Positions 1 to 7,374 of a stretch of 8,865 nt of DNA are shown one piece after another. The translations under genes and the position numbers were made by a program. The DNA comes from Saprospiraceae bacterium. Its GTDB lineage: Bacteria > Bacteroidota > Bacteroidia > Chitinophagales > Saprospiraceae. The stretch covers positions 1 through 8,865 of the forward strand of contig SCUG01000277.1 of assembly GCA_004297645.1 (NCBI GenBank), given 5' to 3'. A model generated the notes under the pieces. The model searched no databases and had not been told where the DNA came from. It worked only from the letters and a program-made list of their open reading frames with translations. How positions within the stretch are numbered: position 1 is the first letter of the stretch; each line of letters starts with the position of its first letter.

Positions 1-12
1 GGCTGGTATTTT

Positions 13-79
13 CGAGCGGCCGGGTTTTGAACCCGGCGGTTTCCCACTCAAACCGCCGGGTTCAAAACCCGGCCGCTTG
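13..79. repeat. Long inverted repeat with palindromic arms
   Basis: Positions 15-42 and 50-77 are perfect reverse complements (28 bp) around a 7-nt loop (CCCACTC). A G-T wobble pair and one further C-G pair extend the stem to 13-79. Each arm is itself a palindrome: 19-37 and 55-73 can each fold as an 8-bp stem with a 3-nt loop around a GGGTT...AACCC core. The element can therefore form one long hairpin, two small ones, or a cruciform. It lies 166 bp past the stop of the molybdopterin gene. Neither strand has a T-run after the stem, so it is not a classical intrinsic terminator. A REP-like or MITE-like dispersed element, or a factor-assisted end of transcription, are both possible. Confidence 0.85.
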
Positions 80-84
80 CAGAA

Positions 85-244
85 CTACCATTCAATTTTG
101 AACGGATACATGTTCTTTTTGAGGCTGCCCCAAACACACATCTTATTTTGCGCACGTTCCTTAAAACCCAGCCAGGCAGCACCGGGGAAGGCGCAATTTG
201 GTTGGGTGATTTCATCACACTTCATGCTGCATGCGCCGCTGGTG
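85..244 (-). other. 3' region of the Mo-enzyme gene, with an open frame
   Basis: The 160 bases after the stop of the molybdopterin gene show no recognisable gene. On the minus strand a different frame stays open to a TAG at 85-87. An ATG at 223-225 would give a 46-residue peptide with three Cys (MKCDEITQ... to ...PFKIEW). I see no ribosome binding site and do not recognise the peptide. The plus strand is open here too, so chance openness is the likeliest explanation. It probably serves as the 3' untranslated region of the operon. Confidence 0.3.
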
Positions 245-3200
245 TCAAACCGGGACGATATTCGCAACCGAATCAAAATACGAAGCACTGGAACCGATGG
301 GGCAACACAAAGCTACGTCTTTGAGTACCGGGTCTCTTTGGAACAGCGGGTTGGGGCAGATGCCTGCCTTGCGCCTTGCGTCTCCTTTGATAATTTCCCC
401 GTCCACTTCCACGTCGTTCGAGCCGTAGGCCCAGTGGCCGAAGTGCCATGAAATAGCGATGACGCCCGGCTTGATGCCCTCTTTGATGAGGACTTTGGCG
501 ACCAGGTCGAGCGTAGTGCCGTTTTTCAGGTCGAGCTTGCCTTCGGGGTTGGATGGAGAAACTACCCTGACTTGCTGGTCTTGCTTCAAACCCAGTTTTT
601 TAGCGTCAATGGTGTTGATCCAAATCTTGTTTTCCGGCTGCAAGCCGAGGTTGCCCCAATAGTTGGAAATCGTCCTGGAATGACCCCCGAAAGGTTCTTT
701 GAAGGTAATGATTTGGAAGGGATAGTTCTTCTCGTCGTATTTCAAGGGGTTGCCCATGGAATCGTACTGCCCGATGTAAACCGGGTATCCATGGAAGTAT
801 TTGCCGCTCATGGAATTCTTCCTGTTGGCCATACCTTCGTTGAAGAAATGGAACATGGTGCCGATTTTCTTGTTCAGCTTGTTTCCGTCGTAGGCCGATT
901 CGAAGGAGGCAAAGCGGCCACCCCGGTTCAAGACGTACACCATTTTGCGCCATTCCACTTCCTTTACGGCATTTTTCCATTTTTCTTCGTCGAAGACCGA
1001 GGCAGGCAGGTGCCTTCTGGCTTTTTTGAAAAGCTCCATTTCTGCGTCCGAAGCATCGGGCACGGCTTCTCCTTCTTTGTCGCCGTAAGCGATGTTGGCC
1101 ACCGCCTTGAGGTAAAAGTCTTCGGGCCGGTTGAAATCCATTCCTTCCCCGAAGGCATCTTTGCCTATACCTGGCAGGCCGAGTTTTTTACCGACAGCGA
1201 GGCAGAAGGATTCCATGCAGATGGGCATTTTTTCACCGTCCACCTCCACATCTTCCACCAACGGGACAGCCACGGGCTGCCTGACTTTGCTGATTTGGCT
1301 GTTGATGTCGGGCGTAGCGTGGGGCGTGCCCCACCTTTCCAAATACACCAGGTCGGGCACGATGTAATCGGCGTACATGGACGATTCTCCGATGACGATG
1401 TCGCAGGCAATGAAGAGCGGCAGCACATCGGGGTTCATGATGCTGGCAATGTTCGTGTACCCGCTGCCCGGCACCGACAGTATTGGTGTGCCTTTGTGAA
1501 GGAGCATGATTTTGGCGCCATAGGGGTACTGCTGGGTCAGTGAGGGTAACACCTCGTGGTAAACTCCCGAGGCGAGGGGGTACCAGGGCCTTTTGGCGGG
1601 GTAGCCGTCTTGCCCGAAAAGAGTGCTGGTCTCGAATTCGCCACTGCTTTCCCGCGTGATAGCTATGCCAAAAGCCTTCATTCCTTCCACTGGTTTCTCC
1701 AAATTGTTGTAGGGGTTGCCGGGCTTTCCACCGAATTCGTGCCAGTGGCTGCCACCGATGGAAAGGCCGCCTTTCCAATCGGGGTTTCCGATGAGAAGGT
1801 TGAGGGAAATGATAGCCGTGCTTGCATAATACCCGTCGGTGTGTTGGCAGGCGCCCCTGTAAAAATCAATGGCGGCGTGTTTGCCGTGGGAGGTGAATTC
1901 CCGCGCCACGTCAATAATGGTTTGAAGAGGGAGATGGGTAATTTCGGCGTATTCTTCCAGGGTTTTGGAAAAAGCCATTTCCAGCAATAACTGGAAGCTC
2001 GATTTCACCGGCACTCCTTTGATGAGGGTGTCCACGAAGAGGTCGCCTTCTACCGGCGTTTTTTCATCTTCGGCCTCCACGGCTGTGAGTTTGCCGCCGA
2101 GGGAAACGACATTCATTTCTTCGGAGCCTAAACCCACCTCGTTGGCCCGGAGGAATTTTTGCGGGTGGCCGTCCACTATTTTAACGAGATGGGAGGCGTT
2201 GGTCCAGGTAGTTTCACCGTCTTCTGTGGCGGCGGCTTTATTGGCATTTCTCAGGTAGCGCTCGTCGAAGCGCTCGTTTTCCAGTATCCAGCGTATCATG
2301 GCCATGGCTAAAGCGCCGTCGGAGCCGGGTTTGATGGGCATCCAGTAGTCGGCCTTGGCGGCGTCGTTGGACAAGCGGGGGTCCACCACGGCGGTTTTCA
2401 TCTGCCCGTTCACTTTGGCGGTGGTCACTTTTTCAGCCATCGGCGTGAGGCCGAAGTTGGCGGTAAAAGCGCCGGTGCCCCAGAAGATCACGAATTCGCA
2501 GTTGAGCAAATCCGGTTTCATGTGCTCGGTTTTGTGGTGGGTCATTTCTCCGAAAGCGATATGGTGGCTTTCTTCGCAAATGCTAAAGTGGTCGAACCTG
2601 TTTACCGACCCTAAGCAGCTTTTGGTGAAATATTTGGTGAACTCGGCCCGGCCGTGTTCTGCACGGCCGATATTAAAGAGGAACTGGTTGTTTTTCGGGC
2701 CGAGGTCGGGGTGGTCAGGGTCAATGAGTTTGTCTAAATGCTCGCTGTAATGCTGTTTGAACTCGGCAACGGTCATTTCCTTTGCCCTGATTTTATCCAC
2801 ATCGGCTGCCATATTATTGGACAATGCCACGTCGCGAAGGGCAAAGACTTCATCGAAACCGGGGTAGCTGCGCTCGTCGCCGATGCCCTCGAACAACTTG
2901 CCACCGCTGACCACTTCGTTGATGAACTGCTCCCACTCGATGGTCTCCCATTTGTTGGAGCCGCGGGGCCCTTTTCTTTTTAACACTTTTCGCAGGCGGT
3001 AGGGGTCGTAATAGGTTTCGATGCCCGCCTGGCCTTTTGGGCACAATTTGCCGTCGGCAAAAACAGCCTCGGCCGGCGGGGTGTCGTATTTCAGTTGAGG
3101 CAGGTAGTTCTGCGGGCTGTATGGGCTGCCGTCAATTTTCGCCAGCACGCCGTCCCAGGTTTTTGCTTTGATGGGGCAGGCCACGTGGCATTGCAGGCAG

Positions 3201-3421
3201 GTGGAATACAGGATGTTTTCCGGCTTCGCCAATTCATAAGAAATTTCACCGGCTGTAAATTCACCACCCCCTGTTTGCGCCCAGCTCATCACATTGGGAA
3301 TTTGCGACGCCAGGGCGGCGCAGCCTCCCAGAAATGCAGTTGATTTGAGAAAGTCCCGGCGTTTGGCCAATGCACTTGATTGGGTTGCTTCGGCCGTTCC
3401 TTTTTTATGTTTCGTATTCAT
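245..3421 (-). CDS. Tat-exported molybdopterin oxidoreductase, catalytic A subunit (Ttr/Psr/Srd-like)
   Basis: A periplasmic Mo-bisPGD enzyme of the DMSO-reductase superfamily, 1058 residues, probably reducing a sulfur compound or oxyanion with quinol electrons. What is seen: a Tat leader (KRRDFLKS at 20-27, hydrophobic stretch to about 48); a [4Fe-4S] motif with Cys75, Cys78, Cys82 and Cys127, followed by the Lys129 typical of electron transfer to the pterin; a likely Mo ligand Cys282 in HFSICEESHH; pterin-binding stretches around 310-375 (VVDPRLSNDAAKADYW); and a C-terminal dinucleotide-binding domain ending in CCPIGSSASYFD. The length fits TtrA-like subunits (about 1000) better than PsrA/PhsA (about 750). 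The gene is last of a B-C-A cluster, 48 nt after the membrane subunit. Its ATG follows an A9 tract and no Shine-Dalgarno. Superfamily certain; substrate (tetrathionate, selenate, arsenate, polysulfide) not determinable. No TorD-type chaperone gene is in the window. Confidence 0.93.
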   Translation of the reverse strand: MNTKHKKGTAEATQSSALAKRRDFLKSTAFLGGCAALASQIPNVMSWAQTGGGEFTAGEISYELAKPENILYSTCLQCHVACPIKAKTWDGVLAKIDGSPYSPQNYLPQLKYDTPPAEAVFADGKLCPKGQAGIETYYDPYRLRKVLKRKGPRGSNKWETIEWEQFINEVVSGGKLFEGIGDERSYPGFDEVFALRDVALSNNMAADVDKIRAKEMTVAEFKQHYSEHLDKLIDPDHPDLGPKNNQFLFNIGRAEHGRAEFTKYFTKSCLGSVNRFDHFSICEESHHIAFGEMTHHKTEHMKPDLLNCEFVIFWGTGAFTANFGLTPMAEKVTTAKVNGQMKTAVVDPRLSNDAAKADYWMPIKPGSDGALAMAMIRWILENERFDERYLRNANKAAATEDGETTWTNASHLVKIVDGHPQKFLRANEVGLGSEEMNVVSLGGKLTAVEAEDEKTPVEGDLFVDTLIKGVPVKSSFQLLLEMAFSKTLEEYAEITHLPLQTIIDVAREFTSHGKHAAIDFYRGACQHTDGYYASTAIISLNLLIGNPDWKGGLSIGGSHWHEFGGKPGNPYNNLEKPVEGMKAFGIAITRESSGEFETSTLFGQDGYPAKRPWYPLASGVYHEVLPSLTQQYPYGAKIMLLHKGTPILSVPGSGYTNIASIMNPDVLPLFIACDIVIGESSMYADYIVPDLVYLERWGTPHATPDINSQISKVRQPVAVPLVEDVEVDGEKMPICMESFCLAVGKKLGLPGIGKDAFGEGMDFNRPEDFYLKAVANIAYGDKEGEAVPDASDAEMELFKKARRHLPASVFDEEKWKNAVKEVEWRKMVYVLNRGGRFASFESAYDGNKLNKKIGTMFHFFNEGMANRKNSMSGKYFHGYPVYIGQYDSMGNPLKYDEKNYPFQIITFKEPFGGHSRTISNYWGNLGLQPENKIWINTIDAKKLGLKQDQQVRVVSPSNPEGKLDLKNGTTLDLVAKVLIKEGIKPGVIAISWHFGHWAYGSNDVEVDGEIIKGDARRKAGICPNPLFQRDPVLKDVALCCPIGSSASYFDSVANIVPV

Positions 3422-3469
3422 GATGACTTTTTTTTTCGCTTGAATGAATAGGTGATTCGAAATGGGCTG

Positions 3470-4732
3470 TCAATGCGCCAAACTCGACTTTTCCATCCCT
3501 CGTGAAATGGACTCATTCACCGGCAACAGCGTCCACAATGCCAGGAACACCAATATCATGAAGGCGAAGATTCCGAAAGAAGAAAACCATTCCACGAAAT
3601 TTGGGAAATAATCGTATGAAAGCCGCGGGTGCCCGCTGAATGCAATGTCCAGCCCCGGCAATTGTGGCTCGGTGTAGGCTGGTATGACGAGATTGAACCT
3701 TACGTTCACGATGCCTATCACAGTGAACAAGCCGGCGAGGGCCATCCAGTTGGCTTTGTCCTTTATAGACCGGAGGGAGCAAATGAGCATGGGCAGCAGC
3801 CATGCCATAAAAATCTGACCAATCCAGAACACATACCAGTAATTGCCGAACATGATGCGGTGCCAAATGGCCGTGTGTTCCGGTATGGCGCCGTAAGACC
3901 CGACCAACATGTCGCTGATGAACAGCAGAATGTCAATGCCGATGAACAGTACCAGAAAGCCGCGGATGCCTTTTAGCATGGGTATGTAGTCTTCGTCTTT
4001 ATCGCCTAACATGCTATACAGCAGCAGCATCAGGCCGCAGCCCGATACCAGCGCCGATACCAGGAATATGATGGGGAACAGTCCGCTGAACCAATAGGGC
4101 TTCGCCGCTACGACGGCGAACAATGCCCCCGTGCCCCCGTGCACCCCGATGGCGACCGGCAAACCGATGACGCCCAAAATCTTTACCCACTTCATGCTGT
4201 CCTTTTTCGCCTGTGCCTGGCCTTCTTCCGTGCTGGGGATTCTCCATCCGAGGGAAAAAAACTTGTAAATGGATTTCTTCCTCCCAATGCTGTTTTCCCG
4301 CAAGGTGGCCAAATCGTGGCGCATGAGCATGTACAGTTCGGCCAGGATAATGAAGGTGTAAAAAATATAAAACATACTTTCCCACGCCAGTACCGAGGTG
4401 TGGTTCCAATGAGTGAACATCTTGTAGAACCGCCACGGATGCCCCAAATCTATCCACACAAAGGTGAGGCCCGATAGCAGGGCCACAAAGGCGGACAGCA
4501 AGGCCAGCCGGCCCATTTTTTCAAACTGGTGCATGCCGAAGACGTAAATCAGCGTGGACATTAGGAACGAACCGGCCGACAGGCCGATGCAGTAAATGTA
4601 GAAAGCCACCCACTCGCCCCAGAAAACGGCGTTGAGATGGGTGGTTTGTAATCCTTCGCTGAACCGCAGCCCAATGGTGTAGAACCCGATTAAGGCGAAG
4701 ACCGCTAATATAATGATGCCTGTTTTTTTCAT
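3470..4732 (-). CDS. NrfD/PsrC-family membrane subunit (C)
   Basis: An integral membrane protein of 420 residues, expected to oxidise menaquinol and hand electrons to the adjacent iron-sulfur subunit. About ten hydrophobic segments are visible, near 5-22, 38-66, 75-95, 115-138, 183-210, 216-241, 255-276, 296-318, 328-349 and 382-403. A charged cytoplasm-type loop at about 139-182 separates the fourth and fifth. Family-like features are CIGLSAGSF at 48-56, LGHPWRFYKMF at 96-106 and HGGTGALFA at 198-206. It has no haem-binding CXXCH, as expected for NrfD-type subunits. It lies 32 nt after the B gene and 48 nt before the A gene, so co-transcription is very likely. Ten helices instead of the eight of PsrC suggests the longer NrfD variant; the helix count is by eye. 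The start is MKKTG, preceded by an A-rich leader. Confidence 0.92.
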   Translation of the reverse strand: MKKTGIIILAVFALIGFYTIGLRFSEGLQTTHLNAVFWGEWVAFYIYCIGLSAGSFLMSTLIYVFGMHQFEKMGRLALLSAFVALLSGLTFVWIDLGHPWRFYKMFTHWNHTSVLAWESMFYIFYTFIILAELYMLMRHDLATLRENSIGRKKSIYKFFSLGWRIPSTEEGQAQAKKDSMKWVKILGVIGLPVAIGVHGGTGALFAVVAAKPYWFSGLFPIIFLVSALVSGCGLMLLLYSMLGDKDEDYIPMLKGIRGFLVLFIGIDILLFISDMLVGSYGAIPEHTAIWHRIMFGNYWYVFWIGQIFMAWLLPMLICSLRSIKDKANWMALAGLFTVIGIVNVRFNLVIPAYTEPQLPGLDIAFSGHPRLSYDYFPNFVEWFSSFGIFAFMILVFLALWTLLPVNESISRGMEKSSLAH

Positions 4733-4764
4733 TTTTTGATGAATTAAGGTTCAAAAATGGTGTG

Positions 4765-5670
4765 CTAAACCAAGTAGTAGCAATTTGGCTCGGTACCCAG
4801 TTCTTCTTTGATGCGCTTCACCCGGTCGGTGCCGATGAGTTCCCGCACGAGGCTTTCACTATCGTTGTAGTCACCAAAGAAGGTAGCTCCTCCTAAGCAG
4901 GTGGTCACGCAAGCCGGCAACATGCCGTTGGTGATTTTGTGCAGGCAGAACTGGCATTTGCGGGCATTGCCTTTCGGCGACTTGTTGTCTTCGCCTTCCG
5001 TGCGTACCCGGTTTTCCCCGTATTCCGGTGAGGGCCGCAGTTCGTACGGAAGAATTTCCGGTGTGCCATTTTCATAATACTCTCCATAGTCGAAGGTACG
5101 GGCGCCATAGGGGCAGGCGGTGATGCAATAGCGGCAGCCGATGCACTGGTCGTAGTCAATGGCCACGATGCCGTCGGGCCTTTTGTAGGTAGCTTTTACC
5201 GGGCAAACAGGCACACAGGGCGGGTTGTCGCAATGGAAGCAGGGGCGTGGCAGGAATTGCCGCCGCACATGCGGGAAAACGCCCACCTCTTCTTCGGTGA
5301 CCGGTCGGTACACCACCCCCGGCGGCAGGTTGTTTTCGGAAATACAGGATACGGTGCAAGCCTTGCAGCCGATGCACTTTTGCAGGTCAATGACCATCAC
5401 CCACTTGCGCTGCTCAATGGGCTTCTTCAATGCTCGGTGCAGCTCGCCGCGCATGCGTTCGAGGATGCCACCGTTGGGGAAAGGCTCCGGCATGTCAAGC
5501 ACGTGCGCCACTTCCTCGCGGGGAATTTCGGTGGCGTTGGCCGGAAGAATAGAGGCAAAGGAGGCTAAGCCGGCAGCGCTCAGGGCCTTTAGCAAAAAAT
5601 CTCTGCGGTTGGAGCCGGTGCTCATACCTTTTTCTTTGTCCTTTTCTTTTGTCTCAATCTGTTTTGTCAT
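4765..5670 (-). CDS. Tat-exported four-cluster [4Fe-4S] ferredoxin subunit (B, TtrB/DsrO-like)
   Basis: The electron-transfer subunit of the complex, 301 residues. Sixteen cysteines form four clusters: C99-C102-C105-C109 (KCIGCKACTVSC), C144-C147-C152-C156 (CFHCDNPPCVPVC), C176-C179-C182-C186 (QCIGCRYCITAC) and C239-C242-C254-C258. All four are complete, so no cluster is lost. An N-terminal Tat leader (NRRDFLLK at 21-28, then a hydrophobic stretch to ANA near 47) places it in the periplasm, as in TtrB and unlike PsrB. The listed start adds a highly charged 15-residue extension (MTKQIETKEKDKEKG). The ATG at 5623-5625 (MSTGSNRRDF) gives a more ordinary Tat leader, with a purine-rich stretch directly before it, and may be the true start. 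First redox gene of the cluster, 112 nt after the porin, with a hairpin in the gap. Confidence 0.93.
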   Translation of the reverse strand: MTKQIETKEKDKEKGMSTGSNRRDFLLKALSAAGLASFASILPANATEIPREEVAHVLDMPEPFPNGGILERMRGELHRALKKPIEQRKWVMVIDLQKCIGCKACTVSCISENNLPPGVVYRPVTEEEVGVFPHVRRQFLPRPCFHCDNPPCVPVCPVKATYKRPDGIVAIDYDQCIGCRYCITACPYGARTFDYGEYYENGTPEILPYELRPSPEYGENRVRTEGEDNKSPKGNARKCQFCLHKITNGMLPACVTTCLGGATFFGDYNDSESLVRELIGTDRVKRIKEELGTEPNCYYLV

Positions 5671-5724
5671 CGCAGCTGTAATTTAAAAGCATGAAAATGA
5701 TGAAAATCGAAACGTGTTGTTCAC

Positions 5725-5754
5725 TGGCAGGAAACTGCTGATAGTTTCCTGCCA
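5725..5754. other. Intercistronic hairpin between the porin and B genes
   Basis: A perfect 12-bp stem (TGGCAGGAAACT at 5725-5736, its complement at 5743-5754) with a 6-nt loop sits 28 nt after the porin stop, on the path of minus-strand transcription. No U-run follows on the minus strand. It is therefore more likely a processing or mRNA-stability hairpin, or a partial attenuator that makes porin transcript exceed redox-gene transcript, than a full terminator. Confidence 0.6.
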
Positions 5755-5782
5755 CGGGTTGCAATGGGGAAGTGGTAATAGC

Positions 5783-6993
5783 TCAGAAATCAACCTGAAA
5801 CCTCGTTTCCACGATGTTCGCTTTTCCCACGTCCGCCAAATCGGCATTCACATAATTGAACATGAAGCGGCTCACCGGATTGAGGTACCAATTGAGGCCC
5901 ACAGTGATTTCGCTCATTTCGCCACCGAGGTAGGTTTTATCGGTGAGGTCTATTTTGGAATAGCGCAGGGCCAGTTCCCAGGCGCCGCTGCCGCCCTGTC
6001 CGAAGTTTTTCTTGGGGCTGACCCTAGAAAAAAAGCCTTCCGGGGCGCTGTATTTCCGGGTTTCGCCCGTCAGGAAGTAGCTGGCGTAGGCGTAATAGGA
6101 ACTGAAAGAATAATCTTCGTTTTTGAGGGTGGCCTCATTCATGGCCGTCACGGTAGAGGTGATGAATTCGCCCTGGAGGGAGAACGGCCCGGAAACGAAC
6201 GCAGCTTCCGCCTGAAGCACGCTGACGTGATCGGTACCGGCAATGGCGCCCGTGTTCACGAAGGTAGGGGCCAGGTGGGCGGCTGGTTTCGCTTTTATTT
6301 CAAACTCGCCGCTGTCGGGTTTGCGGTAGCTTCCTGCCACGCCAAGATGTAGCATTTGCTTTTTGTCTGTGTTGTTCAATGCCAGGAAGGTAAGGCGTCC
6401 CGTCAGGTTGAGTTCGTCGTTGGCTACTTTGTCGTTGCCCTGGCTGTCGCCACGGCGGAACACACCGGCAGCCCAGGTCATGCGTTTTGTGTGGTTAAAA
6501 GCCATGATGCCCATGTTCCTCTCGGGCACAAAATCCACCCCCGGAGCACGCTCCATGAAAGTGATGTACTTGCTCGAAGTGAGTACCTCGATGCGCATCG
6601 GCTCTTTGAAGTGGCCGGCCCAGATGTTACCGATGCCTTTCAATCCCGACAGGCCAATGTAAGCGTCTTTGAAAACAGCAGCGCCATTCGAAAAATCGAA
6701 TTCCAGTTTGTAATTCAGTTTGCTGTAAACCGTGCCCTGGCTAAAAAGCGTGCTCTTCTGAATTCAACGCCATTCTTCAAGCCCCCAAACAAGCCGTCTA
6801 ATTCACTGTCATTTTTGAAAAAGGCCCAGTCGGTCTGTAAACGGCCACCAAACAACAATTTGAAATTGTTGTCGGAACTCGTGAGGTTGAAGCCATTGTG
6901 CCAATAGCTCTTGAAAGTGACTTCTTCGGTGCTTTGCGCAAGCAAAGAACCCGCTGCCAACATGCAGCTTATGAAAAATATTAGAGTCTTCAT
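5783..6993 (-). pseudogene. OprO/OprP-family outer-membrane porin, split by one frameshift
   Basis: A phosphate-selective-porin-like beta-barrel (PF07396 type) of 403 residues when repaired. The N-terminal part (5' end to about 6743) has a signal peptide (MKTLIFFISCMLAAGSLLAQ) and family text such as FKLLFGGRLQTDWAFF and GVEFRRARF. The rest resumes in another frame with GTVYSKLNYKLEFDFSNGA, HFKEPMRIEVLTSSKYITFMERA and WAAGVFRRGD, and ends in FQVDF with the terminal Phe needed for barrel assembly. The shift lies in a run of five T on the coding strand (6743-6747). Adding one T restores RFFSQGTVY and the whole frame. As written, the first part stops at 6715-6717 after 92 residues. It may be a sequencing error or a true mutation. 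In context it probably serves as the outer-membrane entry channel for the redox system's anionic substrate, which is inference. Confidence 0.88.
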
Positions 6994-7187
6994 GAAAAAA
7001 TTGTTTTGATGTTAAATGTGTATGCGTGGTGGACTTTCTTTTCTTCAGTTCTCAGTGGGGATAAACAATTAGCCTGATATTGCAGAGGGGTTGTTGGCTT
7101 CAGCGCTTTCTCCAAGTGGGTGGCCTCAAGAAATCCGCCGAACTTAAATCCGGGGGCAAATCAACCCCTGTTCTTTCAATGCGCTGC

Positions 7188-7199
7188 TGACTTAGGTCA
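7188..7199. promoter_or_regulatory. Weaker CRP/FNR-like half-site pair
   Basis: TGAC-TTAG-GTCA keeps the inner halves of a CRP-type site (TGA-N6-TCA) but has lost the outer TG and CA bases. Its centre lies 22 bp, about two helical turns, from the exact site at 7208-7223, on the same face of the DNA. It could be a second, low-affinity site for the same dimer. Confidence 0.45.
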
Positions 7200-7207
7200 T
7201 TATTAAA

Positions 7208-7223
7208 TGTGACTTTAGTCACA
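7208..7223. promoter_or_regulatory. Exact CRP/FNR-superfamily operator
   Basis: The sequence TGTGACTTTAGTCACA is a perfect TGTGA-N6-TCACA palindrome, the recognition pattern of the CRP branch of the CRP/FNR regulators. Its centre is about 222 bp from the porin ATG and 206 bp from the ABC-F ATG, so it could serve either gene. Regulation of the respiratory operon is the more plausible use, since CRP/FNR proteins commonly govern anaerobic reductases. No regulator gene is in the window. Confidence 0.65.
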
Positions 7224-7257
7224 GCTTATGCTTTCCCTACGGAAGTCAATTTTTGTT

Positions 7258-7273
7258 TGTGACTGATGTTACG
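7258..7273. promoter_or_regulatory. Degenerate third CRP-like site
   Basis: TGTGA-CTGATG-TTACG has one perfect half-site and one half with two mismatches from TCACA. Its centre is 50 bp, close to five helical turns, from the exact site. It may be a weak accessory site or chance. Confidence 0.25.
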
Positions 7274-7374
7274 CACCCGCACCAGCGGGACGCAAGGAGT
7301 TTATTCCCAGCAAAATCAACGACACGTTTACCGAAGCAGCCAACTATTTTACCTTTGCCGCTTCTTTTAAAAAA

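Noticed and set aside
56..72. A tRNA T-arm look-alike (CCGGG-TTCAAAA-CCCGG)
   Set aside because: The T-arm resemblance is good, but there is no acceptor stem, anticodon arm or CCA context, and the same bases are explained by the larger palindrome.
13..79. Classical Rho-independent terminator
   Set aside because: The stem is strong but no T-run follows on either strand, so I list it as a repeat and leave a terminator role open.
572..1543. A 323-codon open frame on the plus strand
   Set aside because: It lies wholly antisense to the certain molybdopterin gene and has no family features. It arises from the codon bias of the true gene.
3290..3330. Lipobox-like LGGC within the A-subunit leader (Cys34)
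   Set aside because: Gly at -2 is atypical and the hydrophobic stretch continues past the Cys, which fits an ordinary Tat leader better than lipidation.
5714..6352. A 212-codon open frame on the plus strand
   Set aside because: It is antisense to the porin, whose family motifs and barrel end are clear. It is a shadow frame.
7086..7169. Inverted 8-mers AGGGGTTG (7086-7093) and CAACCCCT (7162-7169)
   Set aside because: They are short and 68 bp apart. Such a pair is readily expected by chance in a region this size.
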